Assembly (NCBI GenBank): GCA_902598405.1
Contig: CACKBQ010000004.1
Coordinates: 1-64,000 of the forward strand
Length of the DNA: 64,000 nt
Direction: 5' to 3'
Source: an uncultured Pelagibacteraceae bacterium
GTDB lineage: Bacteria > Pseudomonadota > Alphaproteobacteria > Pelagibacterales > AG-422-B15
Part shown: in pieces, positions 47,633 to 58,768 of the stretch
How the letters are laid out: the number at the start of each line of letters is the position of its first letter
How positions within the stretch are numbered: position 1 is the stretch's first letter
The notes under the pieces: model-generated
What the model saw: the letters and a program-made list of their open reading frames with translations, nothing else
Database searches by the model: none
What the model was told of the DNA's origin: nothing
Position numbers and translations under genes: made by a program

Positions 47633-48346
47633 ATGGATATAATTCTTGAACTAAAAAATATAAAACACAGCTTCACAAGAGATAATGAAGTTTTAAAAGA
47701 TGTTTCTCTACAAGTAAATCGAGGGGAGATAATTACAATCTTAGGACCTTCTGGATGTGGCAAAACTACTTTGCTAAGAATTATTGCAGGTCTAGAAGAA
47801 CAATCAGCAGGTACAGTATCGATAGATAATGAAATTGTTTCAGGGCATTTAAATCATGTAAATACTGAGGAACGAAATATTGGATTGGTTGTTCAGGAAA
47901 GAGCATTGTTTCCACACCTCTCGATTGTGAATAATGTAAAATTTGGAATAAAAGGTAATAACAAATATAATACCGAGAGAGCTATGAGTTTATTAAAGCT
48001 ATTTAGTGTTGAGAGATATGCAAAAAACTATCCTCATGAAATATCAAGCGGTGAACAACAAAGGGTTGCATTAGCAAGAGCAATGGCGCCAAATCCAAAA
48101 ATTTTGTTAATGGATGAACCTTTTGGAGCTTTGGATAAGGAATTAAAAGTAAGATTGAGATCTGAAACAAATAAAATTCTTCGAGATAACCTCACTACAA
48201 CTATCATTGTTTCTCACGATACTGATGACGCGCTAGCAATGTCTGATAGAGTTTTAATTATGAAAGATGGTAATTTTATTCAAAACGGCAAACCTGAAGA
48301 TGTCATCTCTATAAACTCAACCGCATCTCAAAAAAACCTTATTTAA
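47633..48346 (+). CDS. fbpC: ABC transporter ATP-binding protein (FbpC-like)
   Basis: 'LGPSGCGKTTLLRIIAG', 'ISSGEQQRVALARAM', 'LLMDEPFGALD'. Confidence 0.9.
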   Translation: MDIILELKNIKHSFTRDNEVLKDVSLQVNRGEIITILGPSGCGKTTLLRIIAGLEEQSAGTVSIDNEIVSGHLNHVNTEERNIGLVVQERALFPHLSIVNNVKFGIKGNNKYNTERAMSLLKLFSVERYAKNYPHEISSGEQQRVALARAMAPNPKILLMDEPFGALDKELKVRLRSETNKILRDNLTTTIIVSHDTDDALAMSDRVLIMKDGNFIQNGKPEDVISINSTASQKNLI

Positions 48347-48372
48347 TTACCTTTTATTTGATGGTAATTTTT
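48345..48372 (+). terminator. Weak Rho-independent terminator overlapping the fbpC stop codon
   Basis: AATTACC - 11-nt loop - GGTAATT followed by TTT. Confidence 0.5.
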
Positions 48373-48429
48373 AACTTTTACTAATAAGGTATTAATATAT
48401 ATATATTATTAGAAATAATTGAGGAACAA

Positions 48430-48612
48430 ATGGGTATTAGTTTTTGGCAAATATTAATCGTTGTAGCGCTTCTTGTTATACTTTTCGGTAGAGGAAAAAT
48501 ATCTGAATTAATGGGTGACGTAGCTAAAGGTGTAAAAAGTTTTAAAAAAGGCATCAACGACGATGATGAACCAAAGTCAATAAATAAATCAGACGAAGAC
48601 TCCAAAGATTAA
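48430..48612 (+). CDS. tatA: Sec-independent protein translocase TatA
   Basis: '[42 protein letters not shown]'. Confidence 0.95.
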   Translation: MGISFWQILIVVALLVILFGRGKISELMGDVAKGVKSFKKGINDDDEPKSINKSDEDSKD

Positions 48613-48627
48613 CCTTAAGTAATTGTT

Positions 48628-48924
48628 ATGTTACCTGGTATCGGAGGAGTAGAGTATCTTGTCATTGCAGCATTAATTATCATTTTTGTTGGACCGAAAG
48701 ATTTGCCGGCAGTATTAAGAACTTTTGGCAGGTGGTGGGGTAAAATTAGAAACTTCTCAAGAGAATTTAGATCTAGTATCAATGAGATAGCAAAAGAAAC
48801 AGGTGTAGATGATATTAAGTCTAAAGTTGAAAATACAAATCCCAAAAACTTTACAGACGAGATGCGTGACTCGATAAATAAAAATATTATTCAGTCAGAA
48901 AATCAGAAAAAAGAAAATGAGTGA
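48628..48924 (+). CDS. tatB: Sec-independent protein translocase TatB
   Basis: 'MLPGIGGVEYLVIAALIIIFVGPKDLPAVLRTFGRWWGKIR'. Confidence 0.93.
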   Translation: MLPGIGGVEYLVIAALIIIFVGPKDLPAVLRTFGRWWGKIRNFSREFRSSINEIAKETGVDDIKSKVENTNPKNFTDEMRDSINKNIIQSENQKKENE

Positions 48925-49693
48925 TACAAATGAAACACTTGATGAAGGAAAGCAACCTTTAATTCAACATCTTGTAGAACTAAGAAGCAGACTTATTAAA
49001 TCACTAATTTTGATTACTGTTATGTTTGTTGTTGCATATATCTTTGCAGACACAATTTATAACTTTTTAGTTCAACCATATGCCGATGCTGTACAAGGTG
49101 AATCTGGCAGAAGGCTTATATTTACTGCTTTACACGAAACCTTTTTTACTTATTTAAAAGTAGCACTATTTGCCTCTATTTTTGTTTCTCTTCCATTTAT
49201 ACTGATACAAATTTGGATTTTTGTTGCACCTGGTCTTTATCGCAATGAGAAAACTGTTGTTATTCCATATTTAATTGCAACGCCAATATTATTCTTGTTA
49301 GGAGCGGCATTGGTTTATTATTTTATTATGCCACTTGCTATCAAATTCTTTCTATCTTTCGAGTCGATTGGTGGCCAAGGAACATTACCAATCCAATTAG
49401 AAGCTAAGGTAAATGAGTATTTAAGCTTAATTATGCGTCTAATATTTGCATTCGGTATCAGTTTTCAACTACCAGTTCTTTTGACATTGTTAGCAAGAGT
49501 AGGTTTTGTCAGTTCTGAAGGATTAAGAAAAAATAGAAAGTATGTGATTGTAGGAGTTTTTGCAGTAGCAGCTATTTTAACACCACCTGACCCGATCTCC
49601 CAAATAGGGCTTGGAATACCAATATTATTGCTGTATGAAATTTCAATATTTGCTGTAAAATTTATCGAAGGAAAAAAACCTAAATCCGAGTAA
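48917..49693 (+). CDS. tatC: Sec-independent protein translocase TatC
   Basis: 'QPLIQHLVELRSRLIKSL', 'FGISFQLPVLLTLLARVG', 'AAILTPPDPISQIGLGIPILLLYEISIF'. Confidence 0.95.
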   Translation: MSDTNETLDEGKQPLIQHLVELRSRLIKSLILITVMFVVAYIFADTIYNFLVQPYADAVQGESGRRLIFTALHETFFTYLKVALFASIFVSLPFILIQIWIFVAPGLYRNEKTVVIPYLIATPILFLLGAALVYYFIMPLAIKFFLSFESIGGQGTLPIQLEAKVNEYLSLIMRLIFAFGISFQLPVLLTLLARVGFVSSEGLRKNRKYVIVGVFAVAAILTPPDPISQIGLGIPILLLYEISIFAVKFIEGKKPKSE

Positions 49694-49696
49694 AAC

Positions 49697-50965
49697 ATGC
49701 ATGACATTAAGAAAATAAGGGAGAATCCCTCAGGTTTAGATGAGTTATTAGCCAAAAGAAAACATCCGCCAGTTTCAAATCAGATAATTGAATTAGATGA
49801 AAAGAACAGGGAAATTATTGGCGAGCTTCAAGTTATTCAAGAAGAGAGAAACGCCAAGTCAAAGCTCATAGGAGAATATGCGGCTAATGGTAAAAATGAT
49901 GAAGCCGCTAAGTTAAAGGCCGAAGTTACAAGTTTAAAAGATAAAATGCAGGAGTTAGAGAATAGTCAAAGAGAAAAACAAGAAGAACTCAATACTGTTT
50001 TATCTTCTTTACCTAATAATCCAGCAGATGATGTGCCGGTTGGAGATGAAAGTTTAAATAAAGAAATTAAGCTGGAAGGCAACAAAAAAGAATTTACTTT
50101 TACTCCAAAAGAACACGATGAATTAGGCGAAAACCTCGATATGATGAGTTTTGAAAAAGCCACAAAAATCTCTGGAGCGAGGTTTGTTGTACAAAGTGGC
50201 TTGATTGCTAAAATGGAAAGAGCAATATCTAATTTTATGTTAGATCTTCATACAAATGAATTTGGATACACAGAGATGAATGTTCCTATACTTGTTAAAG
50301 ACCAATCAGTTTATGGTGTGGGACAGCTTCCTAAGTTTAAAGATGATTTATTTAAAACAACCGATGACTATTGGCTTATACCAACGGCCGAGGTTCCTCT
50401 TAGTAATATGACTAGAGAGTCAATTATTGATATTTTAGATTTACCTAAACGATATGTATCTCATACGCCATGTTTCAGATCTGAAGCTGGCGCAGCAGGT
50501 AAAGATACAAGAGGTATTATGAGACAACATCAATTTTATAAAGTTGAGCTTGTTAGTTTAACATCAGAAAGTCAATCTAAGGATGAACATGAAAGAATGT
50601 TAAGTTGCGCAGAGGAAGTTTTAAAAAGATTAAACCTTCATTATAGAGTTGTCATATTGTCTTCTGAGGATATGGGTTTTGCTGCACAAAAAACATATGA
50701 TATTGAAGTATGGTTGCCTGGTCAAAATGCTTACAGAGAAATATCTAGTTGCTCTAATTGCGGAGATTTTCAAGCAAGAAGAATGAACTCTCGCTATAAA
50801 GAAGGTAAAGAAACTAAATTTTTGCATACATTAAATGGATCAGGCTTAGCCGTAGGACGAACCTTAATATCTATTCTTGAAAATTATCAAAATGAAGATG
50901 GGACCATTCAGGTGCCAGATGCTCTTATTCCATACATGGGCGGAATAAATCAAATTTCAAGTTAA
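49697..50965 (+). CDS. serS: Seryl-tRNA synthetase
   Basis: 'MHDIKKIRENPSGLDELLAKR', 'CFRSEAGAAGKDTRGIMRQHQFYKVELV', 'NGSGLAVGRTLISILENYQ'. Confidence 0.96.
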   Translation: MHDIKKIRENPSGLDELLAKRKHPPVSNQIIELDEKNREIIGELQVIQEERNAKSKLIGEYAANGKNDEAAKLKAEVTSLKDKMQELENSQREKQEELNTVLSSLPNNPADDVPVGDESLNKEIKLEGNKKEFTFTPKEHDELGENLDMMSFEKATKISGARFVVQSGLIAKMERAISNFMLDLHTNEFGYTEMNVPILVKDQSVYGVGQLPKFKDDLFKTTDDYWLIPTAEVPLSNMTRESIIDILDLPKRYVSHTPCFRSEAGAAGKDTRGIMRQHQFYKVELVSLTSESQSKDEHERMLSCAEEVLKRLNLHYRVVILSSEDMGFAAQKTYDIEVWLPGQNAYREISSCSNCGDFQARRMNSRYKEGKETKFLHTLNGSGLAVGRTLISILENYQNEDGTIQVPDALIPYMGGINQISS

Positions 50966-50974
50966 TTCATCTAT

Positions 50975-51799
50975 ATGTCAGTTATTAATCTTAATGAAGC
51001 GAGGATATTAATTACAAATGATGATGGAATATCTGCAGAGGGTATTAAAATACTAAGAGCTATTGCTAATGAATTTTCAAATGATGTCTGGGTCGTTGCA
51101 CCTGAATATGAAAAAAGTGGTGCATCACATGCTTTGTCTTTTCAAAACGAATTAACACTTAAAAAGTACGAAGAGAAGACATTCTCAGTTAATGGTACTC
51201 CTAGCGATTGTGTTGCAATTGGTATAAGCAATGTTTTAAAAGATAAAAGACCAGATTTAATTCTGTCAGGTATCAATAGTGGCTGCAATGTTGGAGAGGA
51301 TGTTACATATTCAGGCACAATTGCTGCAGCAATGGAAGGTTTAATTAGACGCATTCCATCAATTGCAATCAGTCAAAATTATGAAGCTGGCAAAAAAAAT
51401 CAAATTGTTTGGGATGCTTCGAAAAAATTTTTAAAAAATATTTTACTTGAACTTACAATTCTTGGCTGGCCAAATAATGTATTTATGAATATTAATTTTC
51501 CTTATTGCACAGCTAATTTAGTTAAAAGTATACAGATAACAACACAAGGAAACAGGGAAACTGACGACTTGATAATTAATGAAGTTCAGAAGTCAAAATT
51601 CAGATTCGGTTTACGGAGGCGGCTTGAAGAAAATGTTAATCTAAGTATTCCTCCACTAAATGAAACAGTTGAGGGATATATGAGTGATGTAGAGGCACTG
51701 GCAGATCATCACATATCAATAACACCTCTTCATTTAGATCTTACGCATCACAAAAGTCTAAGTGATTTAAAAAAAGGTTTAAAAACTGATCTAAATTAA
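50975..51799 (+). CDS. surE: 5'/3'-nucleotidase SurE
   Basis: 'RILITNDDGISAEGIKIL', 'VAPEYEKSGASHALSF', 'LSGINSGCNVGEDVTYSGTIAAAMEG'. Confidence 0.95.
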   Translation: MSVINLNEARILITNDDGISAEGIKILRAIANEFSNDVWVVAPEYEKSGASHALSFQNELTLKKYEEKTFSVNGTPSDCVAIGISNVLKDKRPDLILSGINSGCNVGEDVTYSGTIAAAMEGLIRRIPSIAISQNYEAGKKNQIVWDASKKFLKNILLELTILGWPNNVFMNINFPYCTANLVKSIQITTQGNRETDDLIINEVQKSKFRFGLRRRLEENVNLSIPPLNETVEGYMSDVEALADHHISITPLHLDLTHHKSLSDLKKGLKTDLN

Positions 51800-51863
51800 T
51801 TATTTAGTTCAAAAATATTACCTAAGTATGTATATTGCCTAAGTTATTTTAAAGGAGAATTTC

Positions 51864-52142
51864 ATGGAACAAATGCTCATTCAACTAATGCCATTATTCT
51901 TAATTTTTGCGATTTTTTATTTTTTATTGATAAGACCTCAGCAAAGAAGAGCAAAAGAACATAGAGAGATGGTTGCTGCTGTTCAGCGAGGTGACAAGAT
52001 CGTCAGCTCAGGAGGAGTCAGAGGAAAAGTAGTCAAAGTAATCGGAGATACTGATGTGGAGGTTGAAATATCCTCAGGAGTAAATGTTGTAATGATTAAA
52101 TCAACAATTGCCGAAGTAGAGAAAGTAAATACATCACAATAA
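51864..52142 (+). CDS. yajC: Preprotein translocase subunit YajC
   Basis: 'LPLFLIFAIFYFLLIRPQQRRAKEHREMV...KIVSSGGVRGKV' pattern; upstream of secD. Confidence 0.95.
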   Translation: MEQMLIQLMPLFLIFAIFYFLLIRPQQRRAKEHREMVAAVQRGDKIVSSGGVRGKVVKVIGDTDVEVEISSGVNVVMIKSTIAEVEKVNTSQ

Positions 52143-52148
52143 ATTTTC

Positions 52149-53759
52149 ATGCTGTACTTTTCAAATTTAAAAATATTTTCAGTATTGGCTGTAATCATAA
52201 TTACTTTACTTTTTGCTGTTCCCAATTTCTTTGGGAAAGATCAATTAGAAACATTTCCAAATTTTTTTCCTAAGCAACAAGTAAACCTCGGCTTGGACCT
52301 TCAAGGGGGCTCACATTTATTGTTAGAGGTTGATACAGAAGAAATTATAAAGGAGAGAGTAGAAAACCTTAACGCAGACGTACGAAGAGTCTTAAAGAAA
52401 AACAATCTTAATTATAGTAATTTCAAGGTTTCAAATGAATCCCTAAAATTCATTGTAGAGGGTTTTAATAGCGAAATTCAAAAAGAAATTTCCGAGCTAT
52501 CCATGAGTAACTCTCAAAATATTCTTGCAATGGGAGATCAAACTAATCTAATTATCACCCAAGAAGAAAATACTGTTCAGATAAATTTTACTGAAGAATT
52601 TATAAAACAATCTGTTTCGAATGCAGTTGCCCAATCGTTAGAAATTGTTCGAAGGAGAATAGATGAACTCGGCACAAGAGAGCCATCAATACAAAGACAA
52701 GGATCATCCAGGATAATAATTCAATTACCAGGCATTGATGACCCTGACCGTATTAAGTCTTTACTGGGCCAAACGGCTAAACTTACTTTTCAATTAGTTG
52801 ATACTTCTGTGAATTTTGATCCTTTTAATCCCTCGAAGGCACCAATTGGTTCAGAAATTTTGGAATCTGATGCGGATGAAGAGTTTAAATACATTGTAAA
52901 AAAGCGAATTATGGTTGGAGGTGAAAATCTTGTTGATGCGCAACCTGGTTTTGATCCTCAAACAAATGAACCAATTGTATCTTTTAGGTTTGATCGTATA
53001 GGTGCAACAAAGTTTGGAAGGGTTACACAGCAAAATGTGGGCAAACCTTTTGCGATTGTACTTGATAATAAAGTAATAAGTGCGCCAGTAATAAGGGAAG
53101 CTATTTTGGGTGGTTCTGGTCAGATTTCTGGAGGTTTTGACTCAGAAGAAGCAAATGATCTTGCTATTCTTTTGCGAGCTGGTGCTTTACCTGCCCCACT
53201 AATTATTTTAGAAGAAAGGTCGGTTGGACCTGATCTTGGCGCTGACTCAATTGAAGCGGGTCAATTTGCTGCAATAATTGGTTTTATTGCTGTCATTATT
53301 TTTATGATATTTGTCTATAGATATTTTGGCCTGCTTGCAGATATAGCATTAATTATAAACTTATTTATGGTCCTTGGCGTTTTATCTTTGTTTCAAGCAA
53401 CTCTAACATTACCTGGTATCGCTGGAATAATATTAACAATTGGAATGGCTGTGGATGCGAATGTTCTAATTTTTGAGAGAGTAAAAGAAGAAATTAGAAA
53501 TGGATCGAATATGATGAATGCTGTTGAAAACGGGTATAAAAGAGCTTTATCAACAATATTAGATGCAAATATCACAACATTGATTGCTGCAATAATATTA
53601 TTTTTTATGGCTTCGGGGCCAGTGAGGGGTTTCTCTATTACATTGGCTATTGGAATCTTTACATCAGTTTTCACTGCCTTTACTTTCACAAGATTGCTAA
53701 TTTCATTCAACGCTAAAAGATTAAAACCAAATTTTGTAGGTCTAAGTAAAAATGTTTAA
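52149..53759 (+). CDS. secD: Protein translocase subunit SecD
   Basis: 'VNLGLDLQGGSHLLLEVD', 'SAPVIREAILGGSGQISGGF', 'GMAVDANVLIFERVKEE'. Confidence 0.96.
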   Translation: MLYFSNLKIFSVLAVIIITLLFAVPNFFGKDQLETFPNFFPKQQVNLGLDLQGGSHLLLEVDTEEIIKERVENLNADVRRVLKKNNLNYSNFKVSNESLKFIVEGFNSEIQKEISELSMSNSQNILAMGDQTNLIITQEENTVQINFTEEFIKQSVSNAVAQSLEIVRRRIDELGTREPSIQRQGSSRIIIQLPGIDDPDRIKSLLGQTAKLTFQLVDTSVNFDPFNPSKAPIGSEILESDADEEFKYIVKKRIMVGGENLVDAQPGFDPQTNEPIVSFRFDRIGATKFGRVTQQNVGKPFAIVLDNKVISAPVIREAILGGSGQISGGFDSEEANDLAILLRAGALPAPLIILEERSVGPDLGADSIEAGQFAAIIGFIAVIIFMIFVYRYFGLLADIALIINLFMVLGVLSLFQATLTLPGIAGIILTIGMAVDANVLIFERVKEEIRNGSNMMNAVENGYKRALSTILDANITTLIAAIILFFMASGPVRGFSITLAIGIFTSVFTAFTFTRLLISFNAKRLKPNFVGLSKNV

Positions 53760-54678
53760 TATTTCTGGAACACAAATTAATTTTTTAAAAGTAAGGGTAA
53801 TTACCTTTATTCTTTCTGCAATATTGATATTTCTTTCAATAGGGGCTTTTTTTGTAAATGGATTGAATTTTGGAATTGATTTTAAGGGTGGTACACTTAT
53901 TGAAATCGAAACATCTCAAGAAATAGAAATTTCTGGTTTAAGAGATAACTTAAATACCCTTGAATTAGGGGATGTTCAAGTTCAAGAATTTGGATCTAGT
54001 AAAAATTTACTAATTAGAGTAGAGCAACAATTAGGTGGAGATCAAGTTCAACAAGATGTTGTTCAAATAGTAAAAGATAGCTTAGGGTCTTATCTTTCAT
54101 CCGATATTAATTTTAGAAGAACTGAGGTTGTAGGGCCTAAGGTTAGCGGAGAATTAATACAATCTGGTGCTATAGCAATTTTTGTCGCTGTATTTGCAAT
54201 GCTTGTTTACATTTGGTTTAGGTTTGAATGGCAGTTTTCACTAGGAGCAGTTCTCGCACTTGTTCATGATGTCATATTAACCATAGGTGTTTTTTGTTTA
54301 ACTCAATTAGAGTTCAATTTACCCATCATTGCCGCAATACTTACTATTGTTGGATACTCTATGAACGATACAGTTGTTGTGTACGATAGGGTCAGAGAAA
54401 ACTTACGTAAGTACCGTTCTAAAGAAATTACAGATTTATTAAATTTGTCAATTAACGATACTTTATCAAGAACAATTGTAACTTCTGTGACTACGCTTTT
54501 AGCTTTGTTATCGTTATTCATTTTTGGAGGTGAAGTGATTAAAGGGTTTACGTTTGCAATGATTTGGGGAGTTATAGTTGGAACATATTCATCAATTTTT
54601 GTAGCAGCGCCATTACTGAGATACCTTGATGTAAAACGTGAGTGGAATACGACGTCAGCAGTAGACTCAACTAGATAA
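53752..54678 (+). CDS. secF: Protein translocase subunit SecF
   Basis: 'GLNFGIDFKGGTLIEI', 'GYSMNDTVVVYDRVRENLRK'. Confidence 0.96.
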   Translation: MFNISGTQINFLKVRVITFILSAILIFLSIGAFFVNGLNFGIDFKGGTLIEIETSQEIEISGLRDNLNTLELGDVQVQEFGSSKNLLIRVEQQLGGDQVQQDVVQIVKDSLGSYLSSDINFRRTEVVGPKVSGELIQSGAIAIFVAVFAMLVYIWFRFEWQFSLGAVLALVHDVILTIGVFCLTQLEFNLPIIAAILTIVGYSMNDTVVVYDRVRENLRKYRSKEITDLLNLSINDTLSRTIVTSVTTLLALLSLFIFGGEVIKGFTFAMIWGVIVGTYSSIFVAAPLLRYLDVKREWNTTSAVDSTR

Positions 54679-54679
54679 T

Positions 54680-55288
54680 TTAGTAAAGATTTTGTGCAAC
54701 TACCATTGCTAACAGCATAGGAATGGAAAGCACGGTGTTTGTTCTTGAGAATAGCATTGCTGTTCTGGCTGATTTTGCTTTTGTATCTGCATCAACTTGA
54801 ACAATCCCCAATGCCTTCTTTTGATTTGGCCAAATAACCATCCATACATTATAAGCCATTATGATAGCAAGCCACATACCAATTCCTATTGTAAGTTCTT
54901 TACCATTAAATCCATAAGCCAGTGTAAATGTAAGTGCATTGACTGATCCCTCATGTCCATAATAAAGAGCTAGAGTTGTAAGACCTGTAATTAATGTTGC
55001 CAAAGCAGCCCATCTGAACCAGAAAAGAGCCGCAGGGGCAATAACTTTTCCTATTGCTGGCTTTTGCTCATCAGGAATATTTGGCATATTAGGAATCTGT
55101 ACGAAGTTAAAGTAATAGAGGAGGCCAATCCACATGACTCCAGATATGACGTGAAGAAATCTCGAGAGTGAGGCCCAATATAGTTGGTCAAAGCCACCAT
55201 AGTGGCCTGTAACCATAATGAGTAAAAGAATTGCCAACAATGTTCCAAGTATGACTGTTCTTTGCAATGATTGTAATATTGATGCCAT
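54680..55288 (-). CDS. PuuD-like membrane protein (urate hydroxylase N-terminal membrane domain type)
   Basis: Multi-TM with 'LSRFLHVISGVMWIGLLYYFNFVQIP...FWFRWAALATLITG'; no CxxCH. Confidence 0.65.
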   Translation of the reverse strand: MASILQSLQRTVILGTLLAILLLIMVTGHYGGFDQLYWASLSRFLHVISGVMWIGLLYYFNFVQIPNMPNIPDEQKPAIGKVIAPAALFWFRWAALATLITGLTTLALYYGHEGSVNALTFTLAYGFNGKELTIGIGMWLAIIMAYNVWMVIWPNQKKALGIVQVDADTKAKSARTAMLFSRTNTVLSIPMLLAMVVAQNLY

Positions 55289-55336
55289 TAACGATTCATA
55301 GCATGTTTTATGCGTGTGTGTAAAATATTTATGTGA

Positions 55337-58165
55337 CTATTTGAGAATTTTATTTAAATACTGACCTGTATAACTTTTTTTGAGTTTTGCAATATCTTCT
55401 GGTGAACCGCTTCCTATTATTTCACCACCACCGTCACCCCCTTCTGGGCCCAAGTCAATGATCCAATCAGCTGTTTTTATGACGTCTAAATTATGCTCTA
55501 TCACAACAACAGTGTTACCTTGATCTACTAAAATTTGGAGTACTTCGAGTAGTTTCTTAATGTCATGGACATGAAGCCCTGTAGTTGGCTCATCAAGTAT
55601 GTACAAGGTTTTGCCTGTGGCTCTTTTTGAAAGTTCTTTTGAAAGTTTAATTCTTTGTGCTTCACCACCTGATAAAGTAGTAGCTTGCTGACCAATTTTT
55701 ATATAGCCAAGCCCTACATTTTGAAGTGTATCGAGTTTCTTTTTAATCATTGGGATTGCTTCAAAAAAAGAACATCCTTCTTCAACTGTCATATCTAAAA
55801 TATCTGCAATACTCTTATCTTTGTACTTAATTTCAAGCGTTTCTCTGTTGTATCTTTTGCCCTCACATTCATCGCAAGTGACATATACATCAGGAAGAAA
55901 GTGCATCTCTATCTTAATTACACCATCACCTTCACAAGCTTCACATCTACCGCCCTTAACATTAAATGAAAATCTTCCAGCTTTATAACCTCTGGCTTTT
56001 GATTCTGGCAAACCGGTAAACCAGTCTCTTATAAAAGTGAAGGCTCCGGTATAAGTTGCGGGATTTGATCTTGGGGTCCTTCCAATTGGAGATTGGTCAA
56101 TATCTATAACTTTATCAAGTTCTTGAAGACCCTTTATTTCCTTATGCTTTGCAGGTGTGTACCTTGACCCGTTCAACGTTTGTGCGACTGACTTAAAAAG
56201 CGTATTAATTGTTAAAGTTGATTTACCGCTACCAGAAACTCCGGTAATACAAGTAAGTGTTCCAAGAGGAATTTCGCAGTCGACATTTTTAAGATTATTG
56301 CCCTCAGCTTTTATAATTTCTATATATTTATTATTTAGAGCTTTTCTTCTATTGCTAGGTATTTCAATTTTTAGTTTACCAGATAAGTATTGACCAGTTA
56401 TGCTATTTTGATTTTTTTTAATTTTTGTAACATTACCCTCAGCAACTACTCTTCCGCCATTAACGCCAGCAGCTGGTCCCAAGTCAACTACATGATCAGC
56501 TGTCGTGATTGCCTCTTCATCATGCTCAACGACAATAACTGTATTTCCAAGATCTCTTAATCTTTTAAGAGTTTTTAACAATCTTTCATTATCACGCTGA
56601 TGCAAGCCAATCGAGGGTTCGTCTAGCACATAGAGAACTCCTGTCAAACCTGATCCAATTTGTGATGCAAGACGAATACGTTGTGACTCACCGCCTGATA
56701 AACTACCCGAACCTCTTGAAAGAGTTAGATATTCAAGACCTACATTATTTAAAAAAAGTATCCTTTCATTGAGTTCCTTAAGAATTCTAAATGCAATTTC
56801 TTTTTCTTTTTTAGTTAATTTTTTTTCAAGTTTCTGAAACCAAATAACAAGTTCTTTAATAGATTTGTCGCATACTTCACCTATGTGCAGCTTGTCTATC
56901 TTTACAGCCAATGCAGTCTCTTTAAGCCTAAAACCATTGCATGCATGGCATCTTACTTCACTCTGATATCTCTCAATTCTTCCGCGCATCCAATCACTTT
57001 CTGTCTCTAGATATCTGCGCTCAAGATTATTGATTACTCCTTCGAAAGGTCTTTCATACTCATAACCGTCATCATAAGTAAACTTTAATTCTGTTTCACC
57101 AGAGCCATAAAGAATTATGTTTTGAATTTTTTTTCCTAGTGATTTCCAGGGTGTATCAAGTGAAAATTTATATTTTCTAGCTACAACCTTTAAAATATTT
57201 CTAAAATACCCGTATCTCGAGACTGGCCAAGGAGCAAGTGCATCCTCATTTATTGAAAGGTTTTTATTTGGAACAACTAAATTAGGATCAATTGATAAAT
57301 CGGTACCAATTCCATCACACTCTTCACACGCTCCATAAGGATTATTAAAAGAAAATAACCTTGGTTCAATTTCGTCAATTGTGAAACCAGATACAGGACA
57401 AGCAAATTTTGATGAAAATAGTTCATTATCTACTTTACCATTTTTCATTTCGAAGTTTTCAACGATCACCAATCCATCACTTAAATTGAGGGCAGTTTCG
57501 ACACTATCCGCCAACCTGTTACCTATTTCATCGTTTAGTACGATACGGTCTACTACAACCTCGATGTCATGTTTCTTTTTTTTATCAATTTCAGGTAAAG
57601 AGTCGAATTCGTATAATTCCCCATCAATCTTTACTCTTTGAAAACCTTTCTTGTGCAATTCTTGTAATTCCTTTTTGTACTCACCTTTTCTTCCTCTGAT
57701 AATTGGAGACAATATTAGAAACTTTGAACCTATTTCTCTTTCTTTTATTCGATCAACTATTTGGGTCACTGTCTGACTTTTAATGGGTAATCCGGTTGCA
57801 GGAGAATAGGGTATTCCAACTCTCGCAAAAAGAAGACGAAGATAATCATACACCTCAGTAACAGTACCAACTGTTGACCTAGGATTTTTTGATGTTGTTT
57901 TTTGTTCGATGGAAATTGCGGGACTTAACCCTTCTATTAAATCAACATTTGGTTTTTGCATCATTTGCAAAAACTGTCTTGCATAAGCTGATAAGCTCTC
58001 AACGTATCTTCTTTGGCCTTCGGCATAAATAGTATCAAATGCAAGGGAAGATTTACCTGAGCCAGACAAACCAGTTATTATTGTTAGCTTCTCACGGGGT
58101 ATTTTGACGTTAACATTTTTTAAATTATGTTCACGGGCTCCTTGTACTGAAATTGTCTTACTCAT
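55337..58165 (-). CDS. uvrA: Excinuclease ABC subunit A
   Basis: '[62 protein letters not shown]'; zinc-finger Cys motifs. Confidence 0.97.
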   Translation of the reverse strand: MSKTISVQGAREHNLKNVNVKIPREKLTIITGLSGSGKSSLAFDTIYAEGQRRYVESLSAYARQFLQMMQKPNVDLIEGLSPAISIEQKTTSKNPRSTVGTVTEVYDYLRLLFARVGIPYSPATGLPIKSQTVTQIVDRIKEREIGSKFLILSPIIRGRKGEYKKELQELHKKGFQRVKIDGELYEFDSLPEIDKKKKHDIEVVVDRIVLNDEIGNRLADSVETALNLSDGLVIVENFEMKNGKVDNELFSSKFACPVSGFTIDEIEPRLFSFNNPYGACEECDGIGTDLSIDPNLVVPNKNLSINEDALAPWPVSRYGYFRNILKVVARKYKFSLDTPWKSLGKKIQNIILYGSGETELKFTYDDGYEYERPFEGVINNLERRYLETESDWMRGRIERYQSEVRCHACNGFRLKETALAVKIDKLHIGEVCDKSIKELVIWFQKLEKKLTKKEKEIAFRILKELNERILFLNNVGLEYLTLSRGSGSLSGGESQRIRLASQIGSGLTGVLYVLDEPSIGLHQRDNERLLKTLKRLRDLGNTVIVVEHDEEAITTADHVVDLGPAAGVNGGRVVAEGNVTKIKKNQNSITGQYLSGKLKIEIPSNRRKALNNKYIEIIKAEGNNLKNVDCEIPLGTLTCITGVSGSGKSTLTINTLFKSVAQTLNGSRYTPAKHKEIKGLQELDKVIDIDQSPIGRTPRSNPATYTGAFTFIRDWFTGLPESKARGYKAGRFSFNVKGGRCEACEGDGVIKIEMHFLPDVYVTCDECEGKRYNRETLEIKYKDKSIADILDMTVEEGCSFFEAIPMIKKKLDTLQNVGLGYIKIGQQATTLSGGEAQRIKLSKELSKRATGKTLYILDEPTTGLHVHDIKKLLEVLQILVDQGNTVVVIEHNLDVIKTADWIIDLGPEGGDGGGEIIGSGSPEDIAKLKKSYTGQYLNKILK

Positions 58166-58274
58166 AAGAATTAATTAATCTTAACACTCCTGATTTAAAG
58201 ATAACCTGTGCATAAACAGCAAAATAGGGATTTTTGTATGTACAGTGCATCAATATCTGGATAAATTACAGTAT

Positions 58275-58733
58275 ATGGCTGCTAGTTTAAATAAAGTAAT
58301 GCTCATAGGTAATCTTGGAGCAGATCCCGTAATTCGTCAGACTCAAGATGGGAAAAGGCTTGCCCAACTTAGCTTAGCCACATCCGAGTCATGGAAAGAC
58401 AAGGCAACAGGAGAGAAAAAAGAAAAAACCAGTTGGCATAGAATAGTCATATTTAACGATGGTTTAGCTGGTGTTGTTGAGAGTTACCTTAAGAAAGGCT
58501 CAAAAATTTACATTGAAGGCCAACTACAAACTAGGAAATTTACAGATCAGAGCGGAGTTGAAAAATATACGACAGAAATAGTTCTTGGAAACTATAATGG
58601 CGTACTTACCATGCTTGACTCAAGGAACTCGGGAGGCGGCGATTCAATTCCAGATATGGGTTCAGATATAAATCAAGACATGGGAGACAGTGCTCCACCT
58701 GACCTTGATATAGACGACGAAATACCCTTTTAA
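58275..58733 (+). CDS. ssb: Single-stranded DNA-binding protein
   Basis: '[60 protein letters not shown]', acidic tail DIDDEIPF; start set to 58275. Confidence 0.96.
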   Translation: MAASLNKVMLIGNLGADPVIRQTQDGKRLAQLSLATSESWKDKATGEKKEKTSWHRIVIFNDGLAGVVESYLKKGSKIYIEGQLQTRKFTDQSGVEKYTTEIVLGNYNGVLTMLDSRNSGGGDSIPDMGSDINQDMGDSAPPDLDIDDEIPF

Positions 58734-58768
58734 GTCTACTTTTTTCAATCGAAAACTGGGCAAATTTC

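Noticed and set aside
53393-53710. 105-aa minus-strand ORF inside secD
   Set aside because: Antisense to conserved SecD TM region; no independent support.
58206-58219. CTGT-GCATAA-ACAG between uvrA and ssb as a LexA/SOS box
   Set aside because: Spacer is 6 nt rather than the 8 nt of the enterobacterial box, and it does not match the alphaproteobacterial GTTC/GAAC-N7 type sites.
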